Notes: a model not told the origin generated them from the letters alone. DNA of 64,000 bases from Camarhynchus parvulus (GCF_901933205.1 NC_044574.1:46347609-46411608), one strand, 5' to 3'. Shown: positions 25,761-40,400, numbered from the stretch's first letter. Program-made: numbers and translations.

Positions 25761-28700
25761 AGCCGAGAAGGCTGCTCTGCACTCTTCCACACCTGCCCCT
25801 TCTCACACCACAGTGCCAACATCAACCCAAGACACTTTCTTCGTATCCACCTTCTCCATTTCCTCGGCCTGGGCACATATCCGATTGTAAAACCCCCAGT
25901 GCTACGAAGTACACCCACACCATCCAACGCATCACCTCGCTGCAGCACCCAAACAGCGGCTACAGAAGCAGAAGGTATACAGGAACACAGAGCATAAAAT
26001 TAGCAGAACAGTACAACTCTTAACTTTTCTCTGCAAAAGTTCTAGAACAAAGCACAGAACATCACTGAGAGGCACTCAGTTACTGCCATGGAGCAGCTAC
26101 AAGCCCTTGTCCTTCCCCTGGACATGTGAAAGGGGGTGGAGGGAACAAAAGACGGTGAGGGGAACAGCGTTCTTGCTGTCCCATATGTTCTTGCATGAAC
26201 ATTACCTTGTCTGGGAACAGTGGAGAGAATTTTCATGCTTTTCCCCTCTTCTGGAGGGTCCCTCAATCAATCATTTCCTCTTATTCTAACCCTTTACATA
26301 GCAGAAGGGGGGGAACAAGAAATGTGCACTTCAAAATTTCATTTATTCTGAATTACCTGCTGTGCAAACAGCAGTTGCCAAGGCAAGAAAAACCAGAAAG
26401 GAGCCAGGCCCCGTTTTGGCCTCCAGTGCTGCTGCTCCCTCACAGTGAGCAGAAGCCCTCCTGGGGACTTGGGAGCTCTCTGCAGGAACGCCCCAGGAAC
26501 CACACCACCTTGGATAAGGTCTGTCAAATGTTGTCTAGCTAGCGTCATGTGACTGCTAGCAATGTGTCCTAACCTCATGGGCTGTTTTATATTAAACAGA
26601 GCACCTTTAAGAATGGAGTAATTTGTGTCTTTATCCACAGCTCAAACCTTAGAATTGTTTGAGAGAATTTAAATCCATCTCCTGGGGCAGTTTTTGGATA
26701 TTTTATCTTCTTTATCTAAGGATCTCTTTAGGTAATTACTAATTTTTTTGTTTTTAAGGAACAACTGAAATGACATGTCAGTGTCAAGACTAAGTTTTAA
26801 ACTCTTCTACAGAGTGTGGCATTCGCTCTGACTCAGGCTTCAGGAGAGTTTGTGTTTACTGGGTTTGAAACTGAAAGAAATTTTATTTGACTTGATTTCA
26901 AAAACTTAGGTTCAAAATTAAAATTTAATTTATTTTGTCTTTGTACTCAGCTTGGCAAAGAGCAAAGAATGAAAAAAAGCCCTCAAGTTCGTCTTCTTCA
27001 TAGCATTTCCTTTTTTCCATCTTTGTGCGGCTCAAAATAAACTAAAATTACCTTTCTGACTTAATCCTTGGTAATGCTTGGAGACATTTTTAACTAAATT
27101 TTTCTGAAAAATCAGAAAGGAATTTGCTACTTCACAGGAAAGAGATATAAGCCAGTCTTTTTTGATTGTTTTTGACTTGGCTTTTGACACCCAGGTCTCA
27201 TGGCACTTCAGCCCTCCCAAACCCAGAAGCAAACAGCTATCCATGCCCACAGGAAATGTCCTAATAGGTAATGACATGGAAAATTCTTATCTCACCTGTG
27301 TTTCTCTTACCCAGGAAGGAACACAAATTTTTAAGTCAGTGGTAGAGTATTATCCACCAGAGTTTCTTGGAATAAGGGAAGATTATAAAGGGAACAAAAT
27401 AATTTGATGAAACATGCAAAGAGAATTCATGCCATTAAAAACACAATACAATGACCTCATGCCAATATCGTACAGCTCTTCTTGAAATAAATAGACATGG
27501 GTGGTATTAAAAGAGGCACACAGCACCTAAAGGATCAGATAGTAAGTAGATTCTAAATTAATTAAATGTATGTCTATGAATACCTTATTAAAATTTTTAC
27601 TTACATTAATAAATGGAAAACTCAAGCCACACTACAAGTCTTTAGATGTAAATAACAAAGTCCTTGTACATCCACAACACTTAGAAATTTGAAGAAAACT
27701 GGGAAGGAATGATCAAAGCTTTTCAGCTATCTCAGTACAGGTGCCCCAAACTCATTTTGTCAATCAGTCCAGATTCACTGAAGTATGAAGTTCATCAGTC
27801 AGCTGTATTCAACTAAGTTTCTGGGCATTAATTTAAATTTAGTGGGAATAGAAATGGGTAACTTTACAACAAGGCAAGACCTATCCTGTGACTCACTGCT
27901 CTGAAGGGAAGATATTTTGCAGCAATTTGTCTGAGGAACTGGAAACAGGTATTCCTTTATTAGCCTGACAGACATTTCCCTCCAGAGGAAGCAACAACCC
28001 ACATCACTGCAGGGCAGCTGCTGCCAGACCAATAGGATGCTCAAGACCACAGAAAGCAGAGGTAGATGGGCAGGACACTAAATCTGTGTTAGGGAGGAGC
28101 TTTTGTTCTTCTCCTCTTAACAAAAGCTTGTACTTGTAGAGAAATACCTGTAGAGAGACAAGCTATTTGGTAGTATGATATAGAGCTTTTTGTTTTGTTT
28201 TGTCCCCCCACTTTTAACTAGCATTCAACCCATGCCTTTCCTCCTTCAAACCGGTCAAATACAGGCTTCCAAACTGATGTGATCGTGCAGAAACACAGTT
28301 TACCTCTAAGTACTCCACTAAGTCTGATGCCTATTCTGGAGAAGCTAAGGCCCACATACTTTGTGTGTGGTTAGTCACACCACCCAGAGCAATTCAGTAT
28401 TGCTCTAAAGGACACTTTGCAAGTAACCATACAGAATAATGGAAACAGCATTACCCCCCCCAAAAAATCAGAGTGAATGGCAAATCAGAAAAAAATCAGA
28501 GTGAATGGCCAAAAAAAAAAAAAATGGCATCACACGTGGGAAGGGCACAAGAAATCTCTCACCAAGTGCCATCCTGAATCTGCTCCTCACCATTGCATAC
28601 ATAACCACAAATCTTCCTGGGATCCTCCAGAGGTGGGACTTGTCCCTTGACTCTGGGTACCTTCCACACTAACTGCTGTTTCTTCCTGAAGAATTTCAGT

Positions 28701-30119
28701 AGGCAGAAGGAGAGGCTGAGCTGGTTACAACCCAGGCACAGAAGCCTGACAGCCAAGAGGGCCACGCTCATTAAATGCCAGTGAGACCTCCAGTGCAAAC
28801 ACTGAGAACTACATCAGCGGGCCACAAGTGTTCAGCTCTTCTTTCATTATAAAAACCATATTATTGCAATACAGAAATCTGCATTTGTATCTCTTTGGAG
28901 CTAAACTAGCATGCTTTCTGTAAGAAACATAGAGTTTTTAATTTGTCTCACTTGCCCTCATGGAGAGGAGACACAACACAGAGATTCTCTTTATTTCTAA
29001 ACCCGGTATTCATTCCCTGAACAAATGTTGAAGGTTTAAATGGTTCAAATACATACTTCTATTTCACAAATGCTTTGGTGTTTCTTTTCATTAAACTTGT
29101 TTATAAATTTAATGAGAGAATTGAGTGGCCTTAAGCAAACAGAAGTTTTACAGATTTTTTCCAGACAAGAAAAGGCATAAAATTTATTTAAATTTGGGGT
29201 ATTTTCATTCACAGATATCAATATTTTAATTCCTTTTCTACTGTCTTTGTTTTTCTTTGCCAGGGAGTTCCATTAGGTTAATTGTAGGCCTTTTTTCATT
29301 TTTCTTGGGAGGAGAATAGGATTTGGTGGGGGAGGTGTCAGAAGAGACATGGAAAAGAAAAGCAACCTTTTGTCCTCTTGCTTCCCCCTCCTTTGACTCT
29401 CAAAGTTTTAAAAGATGAAATATTTGGAAAGAGCAGAATCTAGCAAAAGTCAAGACAAAAGCAAGAAATTAAGGAACGCAAGAAATTAATAAACCAAATT
29501 TAAAGACAAAAGAGAAATGGGATGTAATGAAGAGATCCTTTACTTGACCTGCTCCAAAGGGGCAAAATTACACACTGCAAATGTAAAATATTATGGGCCT
29601 GATTACGATCCTGTGTATTTACAGCATCTATATTTTAAGCCATGTGACTTTAGTTGAACCCTTTTTGATTTACACCAGCTTTAGTTAACTCTAATGTCCT
29701 ATGTTTTCCTTTCACTTAAACAAACAAAATTACCTGTTCTTCAAATTAAATCTGTTTTTAATTCCATATAAAGCATTTAGGAATACTCGTCATACAAAAG
29801 ACATTCTATTACATAGAGGTGTATTGTTTTTTGTTATTATTTTTTAGGTTTACCAGCTGCACTGAATTTCCATTGCCCCTCAAATAAACTCTAACAATTT
29901 GGATATGGCCAAATCTCTCCTAGCATTGCTCTTGGGGCCTATTATGTCTTTTATTATATTTTTGACTAAAAAATTAAATCAGGACCATCAAACAAAAACT
30001 TGCTTTTGCTAAGGCTATAGCTCAACAATATTATTTTTTTTAAGTACATTTAAGGATCTCCTCCTTCCTTTTTTCACCATTTCTATAATTAGCTCACAAC
30101 CAAACCCTCTCAACAGAAA
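25761..30119. other. Upstream intergenic sequence, nothing recognised
   Basis: Non-coding sequence just upstream of the DKK2 promoter island, still moderately GC-rich to about 26.6 kb and then AT-rich. The only structure noted is a short imperfect direct repeat (a TCAGAGTGAATGGC unit twice, within 28465-28515) next to an A-run. No coding frame, RNA gene or transposon was recognised. Confidence 0.6.
28465..28524. repeat. Short direct duplication beside an A-tract
   Basis: The unit AAAAATCAGAGTGAATGGC appears twice about 33 bp apart, followed by a run of 14 A. This looks like a local slippage duplication. Confidence 0.75.
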
Positions 30120-31040
30120 AGGCTTTGCACAGCAGTAGACAGGCAAGAGTGTGCAGGCACTGCTGCTGGAATGGGGACCAAGGGCAACAGGATGCCCCCC
30201 CTCCAGCACTTCCAGCAAATGTCTCATGGCTTGCGACTGTGGCCCCAGCAAAGCCCTCGGAGGACAAGCTGAGGCCCGAAGCCATGACATGGGTGTCCAG
30301 AAATCCACAGTAATGCAACCTATGGCCACCACAAACCTCTTCTCCACAGGCAGCATTTCTTCAATATTACCACCCCTTATTAGAGCTTACGCCACGTTGC
30401 ACTGAAGTCCATAGGTGGGACTCCTGCCCCAGGAACTGTCTCCCTGCTCCTCCTCCTCTTTCCCTCTTGACAGATGGTGTGTGAAAGCCACAGCCATAAC
30501 CCTGCAAGCCAAGAGTGCCACGGAGACCCTGCTGCAGATGCTGAGACAGACGGCCATGGGAGTAAAACTCATCCTCCTCCTCCTCTGCTTTCATGTCTTA
30601 CTATTCAGTGGGGTGGGACACGCTGTCGGTGCCCTGCAGGGTGGCACAGGGAGGTGCTGGCAGCAGCGGCACTGCCGGTGGTGCCACTGCCAGCGGCAGC
30701 ATTGCCAGCAGCGGCATTGCCAGCGGTGGCGTTGCCAGCGCTCTCTGGCAGCCACTACAACACTCCTGGCAGGAGCTCGGTGCCGGCTGCGGAGCATCCC
30801 CCCGCTGACGTCGTGCCCGGCCACATCAAGCAGCCCCAGCTCACCTCTTCCTCTCCAAAGGTTCCCCTCGTCCCAAAACTGTCAGCAAGCACAGCCACTG
30901 CTGTAATTGCTGCCTGACCCGGCTGAGTCGCGACGGGAGGCTCCAGCTGCAGCCCGAGCAGGAGGCACAACCATGGCCTGGAGAGAGGCAGGCTCACAGC
31001 GTGCAACCCCGGGCACGGAGACAGGAGGAGAAATATCACG
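30120..31040. other. GC-rich block upstream of DKK2, function unknown
   Basis: About 0.9 kb of clearly raised GC content in an AT-rich neighbourhood, roughly 5 kb upstream of the DKK2 island. CpG is moderate, highest at about 30650-30950. It contains the 15-bp tandem repeat at 30659-30740. Open frames occur on both strands, none similar to a known protein, which points to composition and not coding. It could be a weak CpG island, a distal promoter or enhancer, or an old unrecognised repeat. Confidence 0.5.
30659..30740. repeat. 15-bp imperfect tandem repeat
   Basis: Five 15-bp units of the type GCCAGCGGCAGCATT (starts at 30659, 30674, 30689, 30704, 30719) plus a partial sixth. The period is a multiple of three, so frames stay open through it, but no protein is recognised. 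Confidence 0.85.
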
Positions 31041-34000
31041 TCCTTTGATTTCTGTATTTTTGGGTCTAATTCCTAACACCATGCTCCTCGTGAGCAGGAA
31101 GGCAAATGATGCAATAAAACTGTTTTGAAATTCTTACTTATATTTTTTTCTCCCGCTGATATTTTTTGAAAAAGATGAGTACTGAACGTTACAGTTATTC
31201 CTCATAAATAACTCCTTTTCCTGATTAAAACAGGCCAGGATGGTGTCAGAGTTAATTCACAACACAGTGTGCTGTGACTAGCTTGGTTGCTCGCAGTCCA
31301 GGATTTCAATCAGCCTCTCTGACAACAATTAACCCTTTGGAGCAGGAATAACCAACTTCTTGGAAGGATGGCAAAGCACTCCCAGCCCATCAAAATTAAT
31401 AACCATTGATAAACATGGCTTCAAAAGCCAATGCAATAATAGGTCATCTTAAATTATTTCAAGCCATTTCATTTTTTTCTCTGAAACACCTTCACCATGT
31501 CAGTGAACTAAACAGCACCTCACCACACTCCCAAAGCCACCTGTATTTTAGCACTGATCAGACAAAGAAAGAAGTTCTTTCCAAAAGGAAAGTTTCATCT
31601 AAACACAATGAAGGGGCAGGTCCCACCTCTGGGAGACCACAAGCTAAACCCCCAGCCTCCCCCACAATCTCCCTGGGTGCCAGCCACATGTGCAGAGCAA
31701 TGGCCAGGCAGCACTCCCTGTGTTCCTGCCGTGTGTGTGTGAGCAGGAATGCTGCTGGCCCCACCAGAGCTTTCCCCAGCACCAAGAGCCGTGGGGAGAA
31801 TGTCTGTGAGCGACACTGGGAACACTCAGCACGTGGTTTTCCAGAGGATCACAACTCACAAACCAAAACATGAATCCGCGGTAGCTCAGAAAAGCGGCTG
31901 GCTTGATATGGAAATAGCTGAAATTTCAGCCTCTCTCCCTCCCCCAGCTGCATATGTTGAAGAGTTGTTAAAACAAGAAAAATTTCTATAATTAGCAAGC
32001 CTACATACACCCATTTTCTTTGCAATATTTTTAGCAATATTGAGCCAAGTTACTCAAACTTTCCAAAGAAAAATAACCATAAGGAAAATTCCCTTCTCTG
32101 AAATGAAAGCAGTAGAAAATTATGAGGTTAAAAAGGGTTAGAATGGAAACCGTTGTGCAACCTTAGCTACAATAAGGACTGAAAAAATTGATTGTTGTTT
32201 ATTACATTTATTTCATGTTGTCTGATAAACAGATTTCATGTTGTCTTCAGCAGTTACAGCTGAAGACTGTATAAAAGACCAAAAGTAAAAATGCCTTTGT
32301 TCATATGCTTTGGCTTTCAAACCTATCTTATATATGGTTTAGGAGCTAGGATGGTGTATCTAGAGGCTGTAGATATCCCACTCTCAGGGTAACAGCAGAC
32401 CCTCTGCTTTATCAATAACTGTGGTTGCTTCCTTCTCTGTATGACTGTTCAGTTTATGGCCTGTCTTTATTTTTTAAAAATAACTAAAAGATAAAAAGAT
32501 AAAGATTTTAAAATAAGCTTCTTTACAGCCCCCTTTCATCCCCCCACCCCCCAGATTTTGTACCACAAGTATATTGCTTTAGAATCTGGAGATAATATGA
32601 CCGGGCAAAATTTCCTTGTCCGCAATATAAAAATTTATGCTTAATGGCTAGTTCATTAAACAGACTGAAAATCTGTCCTGCTAACAGGTTAATACAACTG
32701 TATTTGATTTTTCTTCTTGCATAGCAGAGAAAAAAGAACCTCAAGGCAGCACTAAAGATACCACATTTCTTTGATCTATCTGTCACTGAAAGTGGACAGC
32801 AATAAAATAAGGAGTTCAGTCCATATTGTTTTAAAGACATTGTCTACATAGCTTCTAAATAAAGTAGGAGCAAAATGCAGGATTATGATACATTTTTCTC
32901 CCTAAAATCTTTGAAGAAGGTAAAATTAGGATAGCCATTTAGTGAACTGTGCAGGCTTCATTCCCGGCTTAATGCACAAGTGATGGAGACCAACTGTGAA
33001 GCTCAGTGTTTACAGGTCAGAACAAGGTGCTGCAGTTTTCCTCTTGCCAGTGTATAATTTATACTCAGCTCCCTGGCTGTAGATATTTCCCCATTTTTCT
33101 CTCAGTGTAAGAAAATGACAAAGATGAGAAGGGGAAGAAAAGGGAGGCTCTCCTCTTTGGTGTGCAGCCCAGTTTGCTAGTGAGAAGGGAGCTTGCTTCA
33201 CTGCTCAAAGCACAAATCATCCTGGAAGCATCTATATTTACTCCCATTCTGGCATTTGGTAAGCCAGCCTAACTCACAGCCTTTGGTAATTTAAAGACAA
33301 TGACTATGTAAACCTCAGCCTCAGCTTCCTTCCCAAGGCTGGGCTCCTTCTATCACTGTGCTCCAGAGCCTGCTCTGCCCCAGAGTCTTCCAGCTGAAAG
33401 GGTTAATTGAATCTTTTTGCCAGCCTTACTCAGCTTAACTTCTTTGAGTCTTAGAAGAAGTTAGCACTTGAACCTCAGCTGGTGGCTCAGAGACCCCTGT
33501 TAAATGAATTCGTGGTTTAAGTGCACTGACACTGATGGAGTTACAAGAGGAACTAAACCGGTCCTTTGCCTTATTTGCTGTTATCCACAACAGGCAGCTC
33601 TATTTTTCTACATAACAAGTACCAGAATACTGAATATATTAGGTGCCAAGAAATGCAGAACAAACAGTTTTTCCCTTTACTTCCATCATCTGACCTTTGC
33701 TTTTTATGTCTTAGGAGCAAGCTGCAACTTTATTTACATGTATAATCTAGATGAAATGCTAGTTTGTGTGTAGGAAACTATGTGGACTTCAGTCTTTGAA
33801 TTTGACTTTCCTTTTTTCAGAGCATAACATAATCAATTAATGGAAACATGGAAATGTGAGGTATTAGAACAATTCTCATTTCAAGTTTCTGATTCTTTCA
33901 GCCCAGACTTGATCCTTGATTCTTCCCTAGAGGTTTGAAGCATTAGTTCATAGTCTAAAATATAAACTTGTGTCCTGACACAAAAGGTACTAAAATCACT

Positions 34001-34249
34001 CATATTGCCCAGTTCAATAATAGCTTTGGAATCCCCATGAAAAGATTGACTGTAACAAAAGGCGCTACTAGCCATCTCAATTTTGCGTAAAGTATCAGTA
34101 GAGAGAAAATTAATTATTAAAACAGTGGAATTCAAATTATTAGGAAGAGAGAAAAATCTAAGAAACAGAATAAATATTAAGAGATTTAACATAAAAAGTG
34201 AACTAGATAATAATCTAGGTATGACTTATGGGGGGTGAGAAGAGTTTAA
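31041..34249. other. Intergenic, nothing recognised
   Basis: AT-rich non-coding sequence. A moderately GC-rich patch at about 31500-31850 has overlapping open frames on both strands but no recognisable protein. A CTTTGATC (TCF/LEF-type) octamer lies at 32769-32776, which can occur by chance. No repeats of known family were seen. Confidence 0.55.
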
Positions 34250-34447
34250 ATAGAATCACAGAATTACAGACTGGTTTGAGCTGAGCAATCCCAATTCCCT
34301 CATCCTTTCCTCACACAAGAGGTGCTCCATCCCTCCAATCAACTTGGTGGCCCCTCCTTTGGACTCGCTCCAACCGGTCTATGTCCTTCCTGTGGTGGGG
34401 ACCCCAGAGATGGACACAGCACTGCAGGTGGTGTCCCCAAGGTTTCA
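34250..34447 (-). mobile_element. CR1 LINE 3'-end fragment
   Basis: The block begins on the plus strand with TAGAATCACAGAAT, the reverse complement of the CR1 3' tail. It continues with the typical reverse-complement CR1 text (GGACTCGCTCCA..., TGGGGACCCCAGAG-like, GCACTGCAGGTGGTGTCCCC). It is 5'-truncated with an internal gap relative to the usual 3' end. The element is therefore on the minus strand and dead. It lies about 9 kb upstream of the DKK2 promoter. Confidence 0.85.
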
Positions 34448-37400
34448 AACCTGCAGCTGAATACATTGACTCTGGTTTTCTTCACCAGTCTGATCAACTT
34501 TAGACATCTAACTTTTATTTTCCAAACCTCCAATTTTTTACTTCTATATATCTGCCTAGACTTGGCTCTGATTGCTAGTGAGAAAGAATACCTCACTTCT
34601 ACCCCATACTCTATGTCCAGGCTATGCAATCTTCCCAATTTTACATACCAAATGAAAAACACTACGGTACTGAGACATGCTAAGGCTTAGTCTTCCTTGG
34701 TTTGGAATTTTTCACAAAACAACAGTAAGTAGCCTGCAACATTGAAACAAGGGGAATGATGAAAAAAAGTGCTATTTCTAGTTATAGTTCTCATTAAAGC
34801 TAAGCATTAATTCTGACATAAATATTTAAATTCTGTAGATGTTTACTGAAAAAAATCTTTTATATTCATGCCTCCATACATCAAAAGAACACTATTGTGA
34901 TAAAACCACTCAATCTAAAACTGAACAAGAGATGGTTCTTCACAGGGATTCTATGCATAATCAAAGAAAAAAAATTTGGGTTTACTGATGTACGTTTTTT
35001 GTTATTTTTTTAACATTAACATTTAACATTCACATGATTTTATTATGTGAGGTGTTTTTGTTATCTCTGTCCCCACCAGTTTACAGATGATCATCGACTC
35101 ACTATCTCTGGGGCAGGAGCCAGGAGCTTCTCTGTGGAAAAAACCACCCTTCCAAATTGCACGGTACTATTTATTAATCAGTGGCTAAGACACTGATTTT
35201 TTTCATTTGCTACCACACACAACCACACACATGGTGAGCAACAAACCATCAAACCAGACCAGATGGTTATTCCCAGAGTTAGGTATTTTTCAGACAGGAA
35301 TGTAAAAAATCTAACAAACCAAAGGAGTGAGAGCTAAGGCACTTTTTGAGGGGACATCATTTACAACTCAAGAGCAACAGTGACATTAACTCTAAGGCAC
35401 AAGCTCAGCACAAAGCATCTGGGTGGTAGAATTCTGCTGCTTCAATTAAAGCCCCTGTTACACTGCATTCATTATCAAAGAGAGAAAAATCCCTCTCAAA
35501 AAAAACCAAAAAATCAATCAAGATGATTAAAACTTACTCATGTGCAGTGTCTCTCTGACTTTAACATTATTACCTCTCAGCTCCTAAACACTGAATTTAC
35601 AGGTGACCAGCTAATCACAGCACCTTTTGATAGCTTTTTCATTCTCCAGCAACAATGCCACCCCAGTTTTGACTCAAAAGTTGTATTATTTTTTGATTGT
35701 ATTGATTAAAATGAGAAGAAACTTAATCTACTCTAGTTCTATTTCTTCATATGATCATAGGAAATAGGACTATATTTTCAATATTATATTTAACAATAGC
35801 TCTAGAAAACATATATTCCCATAGGCCCAGTGCTTTTCTCAAGGTGGAAAAGATGAGTGCTGCTTCCAGAAGACAAGTACAGTAGCTGGGGATGTGGTAC
35901 AGCAAACGTGGTTAAAGTCAGTTAAATTCTGAAGTTCAGAAAATTTTGTTTCAAAATGCTCCTGGGAGGAGGAACGTGGTCTCAAAAAGCAGCTCCTCAT
36001 CAAACTGGCAGATTAAAGGCTCTAGGAACTGTTGAGCAGACCTCCCATCAGCCTGTCAGATACTGAACTTCCCAAGACAAATGAAACTATCTCAGTTTCA
36101 TAAGACTTGTAAAGCAAGAACGTATGTAACCTGCTTTTTCAAAACACAAGTGCTGCAAATACAGATACTGACTGTACTGACATTTCTCCATTACAGCTTA
36201 AAATAACATCCTGTGTGACGCCTATATGCTGAGCTGTTAGCTCAGTTTTGGATTTTCTAAACACTGAGTTTGCTTTCAAAGAACAACACTCCGGTTTCTG
36301 TACAATACATGAGAGCACACTGGCTCTTCAGCTGGGAAACAAAGTTAAGAATGTGTGGGCTTTGGCTTCAAAATTAACCATGCTTTAGTAATCTAGTATA
36401 CTAAACTGTTTCTTATTAATGTATCATGCAAATACTCTCCAGTCCTCCCACAAGTCTGACACTTTCCCAACATATCAATAGCAAATGTTCTGTGAAATGC
36501 AACTTTTCTGATGTAGGCCACCCTGACTTTCAGTGTGATCTCAACCCACCAACCAAATCTTCATGGCAGATGCAGAATGGGTTCTTTAGTGAGGGAAACA
36601 ATATAGGGAGGGGGGGGAAAGTTTGTTGCTACTTTGATACATCAAATTAATTTTCTTCAGCAGAGAGACTGCTTTTGTTTACTCTTTTTTTCTTAATTAT
36701 GGCTGAACAGCATCAGCTTTGTTGTGTTCTCAAAGTCAGAATGTAAGGTAATGTCGGGAGATTGGTTGGTACCAGCCCTTCTTTAGTGTAACTAGCTGAT
36801 CTTACATACAATTTTGAAGTGCCTCAGCTTAACCCCAGCTGTTTTCTGTCTTAATGCAGAGGAGATGGAGAATATAACCAGGTACTGTTGTTACATGACA
36901 AATACGCTCTGCAGAGGCTGTGCCACCACTGTCCCATCTCCCAGAGCAGATTTTTATGTGACATTGCTGTTGCCAGTGCACCCGCCAGCTTCACATCCCT
37001 TCTCCAGGTGGCAGATGTGACAAGGAGAGCACAGGGCAATGTCTCATTAACCAACAAGAGCTATTTGTGTGCAGGCTGGCTGCAGCAGAAAGCAGGGGGA
37101 CCTGCCCTGCTAGCCAGAAGGCTTTGTGGCTTGCCCCAACAGCTGCCCTACCTCGGCTGCTAGCAGCACCAGTGTGACCCTTACCCTCGCTGCTTCAAAT
37201 CCACCAGCCTGCAGTCCAGGGCTCACCACAGGTTGTGGCCCATACAGAAGGCCATTCAAAATGAAGGGTATGAGAGCAGTATACAACTACTGATACTTGG
37301 TTTTCATATGTTTGTGCTTTACATCTTTTTATGCTACAATTAAAGCCACAGTGTGATCTACTCTCCTCTGACTCAGCCATCGCATCTTTCAGGAGCTTTC

Positions 37401-40400
37401 TGTAGGCACTGCTGAAATAGAGAACCTTGAGAATTTATAAAGGAGGGTAAGGTATTCTAAATTTTAGCTTTTTCTCTCCCTTCTGCTTTTAACATTCTCT
37501 GTTCAGATGCACTATGGTTTTCCCCCATGAAATTCAGAACTATCCCTTCACAAAGGCTACACTAACAGTGCAGGAGACAAAAGCCATGTGAGCTGTGCAA
37601 AGGCAGATCTGGGGTGATGCAGTGGCTGAGCAGAGGAGCGAGCTCAGAAAAATAAGTGCATGCATCAAGGGTGGAAGGCAAATGAAAGAGTTTTGAAAGC
37701 TTAGGTGGGGCTAGATGCTAACCAGACACTGGTACCCAGAGTACAGAAAAAAACAGAAGTGCCATGATAGTGACATGGGTCAGGGAGAAAAAATTAGCAG
37801 CTGTGTTCCAACTGAACTGCATTTCAGAGGGCAGCTGACAGGCTCCAGTGGCCATTCATGGACCACACAAACATTTCACCACTTGCCTCTTTAGAAATGG
37901 ATGGGAGATGCAACAAAAAACCTCAGTGAACAAAGTTAGAGTCCTTCTGCAATGCTCTTCACTGCCTAGTCCTATAGAATTGCTATACTTTTTTTTTCTT
38001 TGTTTACTCCTTTCTAGATCCAGGTCTTAGAGCTAAGAGATGATGAGGAGCAATGTTTTGGCAAAACACAGGCCACTGCTCAATGAAGTTCTGTTTGTAC
38101 TAGTAAGAGTTTGAGCTAAAACAAAAGCTAAGTGAAGTAGTCCAGAATTTGGCCCAGGGGTCCCAAAGAAATGTCCTCAGCCATATTTCATTCTGCATCC
38201 ACACTTAACTGATAGGTGCTATACCTGTGTCCTCTTACTTCAGCAAATGCGAACTCACCACATTTGTAAAGGACAAAGAGCTTTGCACTCTTTGAGACAC
38301 AACAGAAAAATGAGGGGGAAACTGGTTTTGCTAGACTTGTTTGGATTATGCCTTTTTTACCCCCAAACCTGGAAACAACTGGAAATACTTAGGAAATTCA
38401 GGAGACTTAGGGGTTGTTTATACAGCAAATGAAAACAACTGACCCAAATGCCTCTATATTTTAAAGCTCCAAGGTAGGGGCATATTAAAAATAACCAGGT
38501 CCTCTAGTTTCTATTGCCTAAAGAAAACTTAAATCTAAAATAATTGTTTTTAAAAATTGATTTCCTTTAACATGTGTACAAGATTAAGTGGTTACAAATA
38601 GAAATGCTAGATATTCTGAAATATTTATGGCAAATATCTGAGTTGCTTATTCTGGCAGCTTCCATAAGAAGGGATCATTATGGTATCTACATTTCTTTCT
38701 CCCAAAGAAACAGCAGGAAAAACAGCAAGGAAAAAGAATAGGATAAAATGAATTTAGAGTAAATTGCAGCACATACCTCTGCTTCCGTTCCCTGGTAAAG
38801 AAAAGCCATTATATGCATACTGCAAGACTAATCTAAACTTCTTTTCCAAACAATGGACTCGAATGAGCAATTGAAATGAGTGCAATTCTTAACATTTTCT
38901 GCTTTCAATGAAGCAATATCTGGTTCATACATTTTTCCTCCCCTCCTCCCATCCCATTTAATAAGAATTTCTTTATCTTCAGGATTATAAAGCACGGCCA
39001 CAGGCCCTCTAGTGAGCTACACAACAACTGCATCTCGGTAGGTGGAGAGTGGTCACCTCATTTAAGAGATACTTCTTTACACTACCATGTGCTGTTTTCC
39101 TCACAAAGGTGAGGAAATGTGTTTTATGCTTATGTTTTATGCTGTCTCATTTCTTCTGCACCTTCTGAGAGTTCCTTTTTTGAGTCCAGGAAAGGAAATG
39201 TTCTGAATTAGGGAATAGAAATACTTAGTCCAGTGAGCAGCATTTAAAGCAAAGCTAGACTTGGAAACTACTAAAGCCCTGTTGCTGCAGCTAAGTATCA
39301 AATGCTCAGTGTATCAAGAACATTTTCCTAAGTGTTTTCAGGTTTCTTTGGGAAAAAAACAAGATTTCTAACCTAATAAATAGATGCCCAGAAGCTGCAA
39401 GAAATGTACTAATATACACAGTACCATCATGGCTTGGCCGTGCTCTCCCCTGTTTTGGAAAGAATCTCTCCCTCCTTACACACCACTGAGTGAAGTGGAT
39501 GGAGGCATGTCTCTGAATGTGTTCCAGGATGAGGACCTGGGAAAGGATCTTCTGTATCATGTTCTTTTAGGATGGCTCATCTGTCCCCTTTTAGGCAGCA
39601 GCCATTTGGAAATGGAGCTCTGCTGGTGTTGAGGAAATGGTGCTTGCAGCAGGCAGGTTTGTCCCATGCTAACCCTCGATGGGAGGATACTCAGTCACCT
39701 TCTTCAGGGGGCTCTCAGATATGTGGAGATATTTCACAGGTCACATGTGCCTCCTATGCCACAGACTGGCAGCTCCCCCTTAAAGCCATGCTCTTGTTCT
39801 AGAGAGATAATTCAGCTCTTAGCCAGCAGCTGCACCACTCACATGAGCAAAGTTTAACATGTGCTGGAAACTTTACAGGATTCATTTAAAACACAGGGTA
39901 ACCCAAAGTTTACTGCAGTTACTTTTTTGCTTATTTGTGCCCTTGCAATTACTCACATGCTTAAAGAGTCTTACTCTGTCATAATCCATAGTATTTGGCC
40001 TGATGCTAATAAAGCCTGATTCATATAAAGAGAGTAAGACTTGCTGTTGCTACTGCCAATGGTAATAATGAAGTATCCTATTCCCATGATACAAATTAGA
40101 GATGCATGGAACATGGGATTCCTGTTTTATGATCATCATTCTCCATAATTAAGAAAAAATGCAGTACAGTTATACCAAAAGCAGCAACAAATAAAAAGAT
40201 AGAGGGAAATTTCAAATTAATCCTATTTCTCTAGACATGCTCCAAAATTACATAATATATCATAAAAATGAACTTCTGACTTACAGATTATATATGACAT
40301 TTGGAATCCCAGTCTCATCTGAAAAGTATAAAATGCCTTTTTGAAATGTTAATTTAATTTTTCATGTGACAAATGAGGAACTGTTGTATCCAGTTATACA

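Noticed and set aside
25061..25790. Long overlapping open frames on both strands (229 and 219 codons) in the CpG island
   Set aside because: Both strands and several frames are open because GC-rich sequence has few stops. There is no similarity to any protein I know, and the location is the DKK2 promoter.
30415..30917. Overlapping 147-163 codon frames, Cys/Arg- or Ala-rich
   Set aside because: Compositional products of a GC-rich block and its 15-bp repeat. Multiple frames and strands are equally open.
39002..39016. CTCF-like sequence GGCCCTCTAGTGA
   Set aside because: Two mismatches to the core consensus and no CpG context; it falls within chance expectation.
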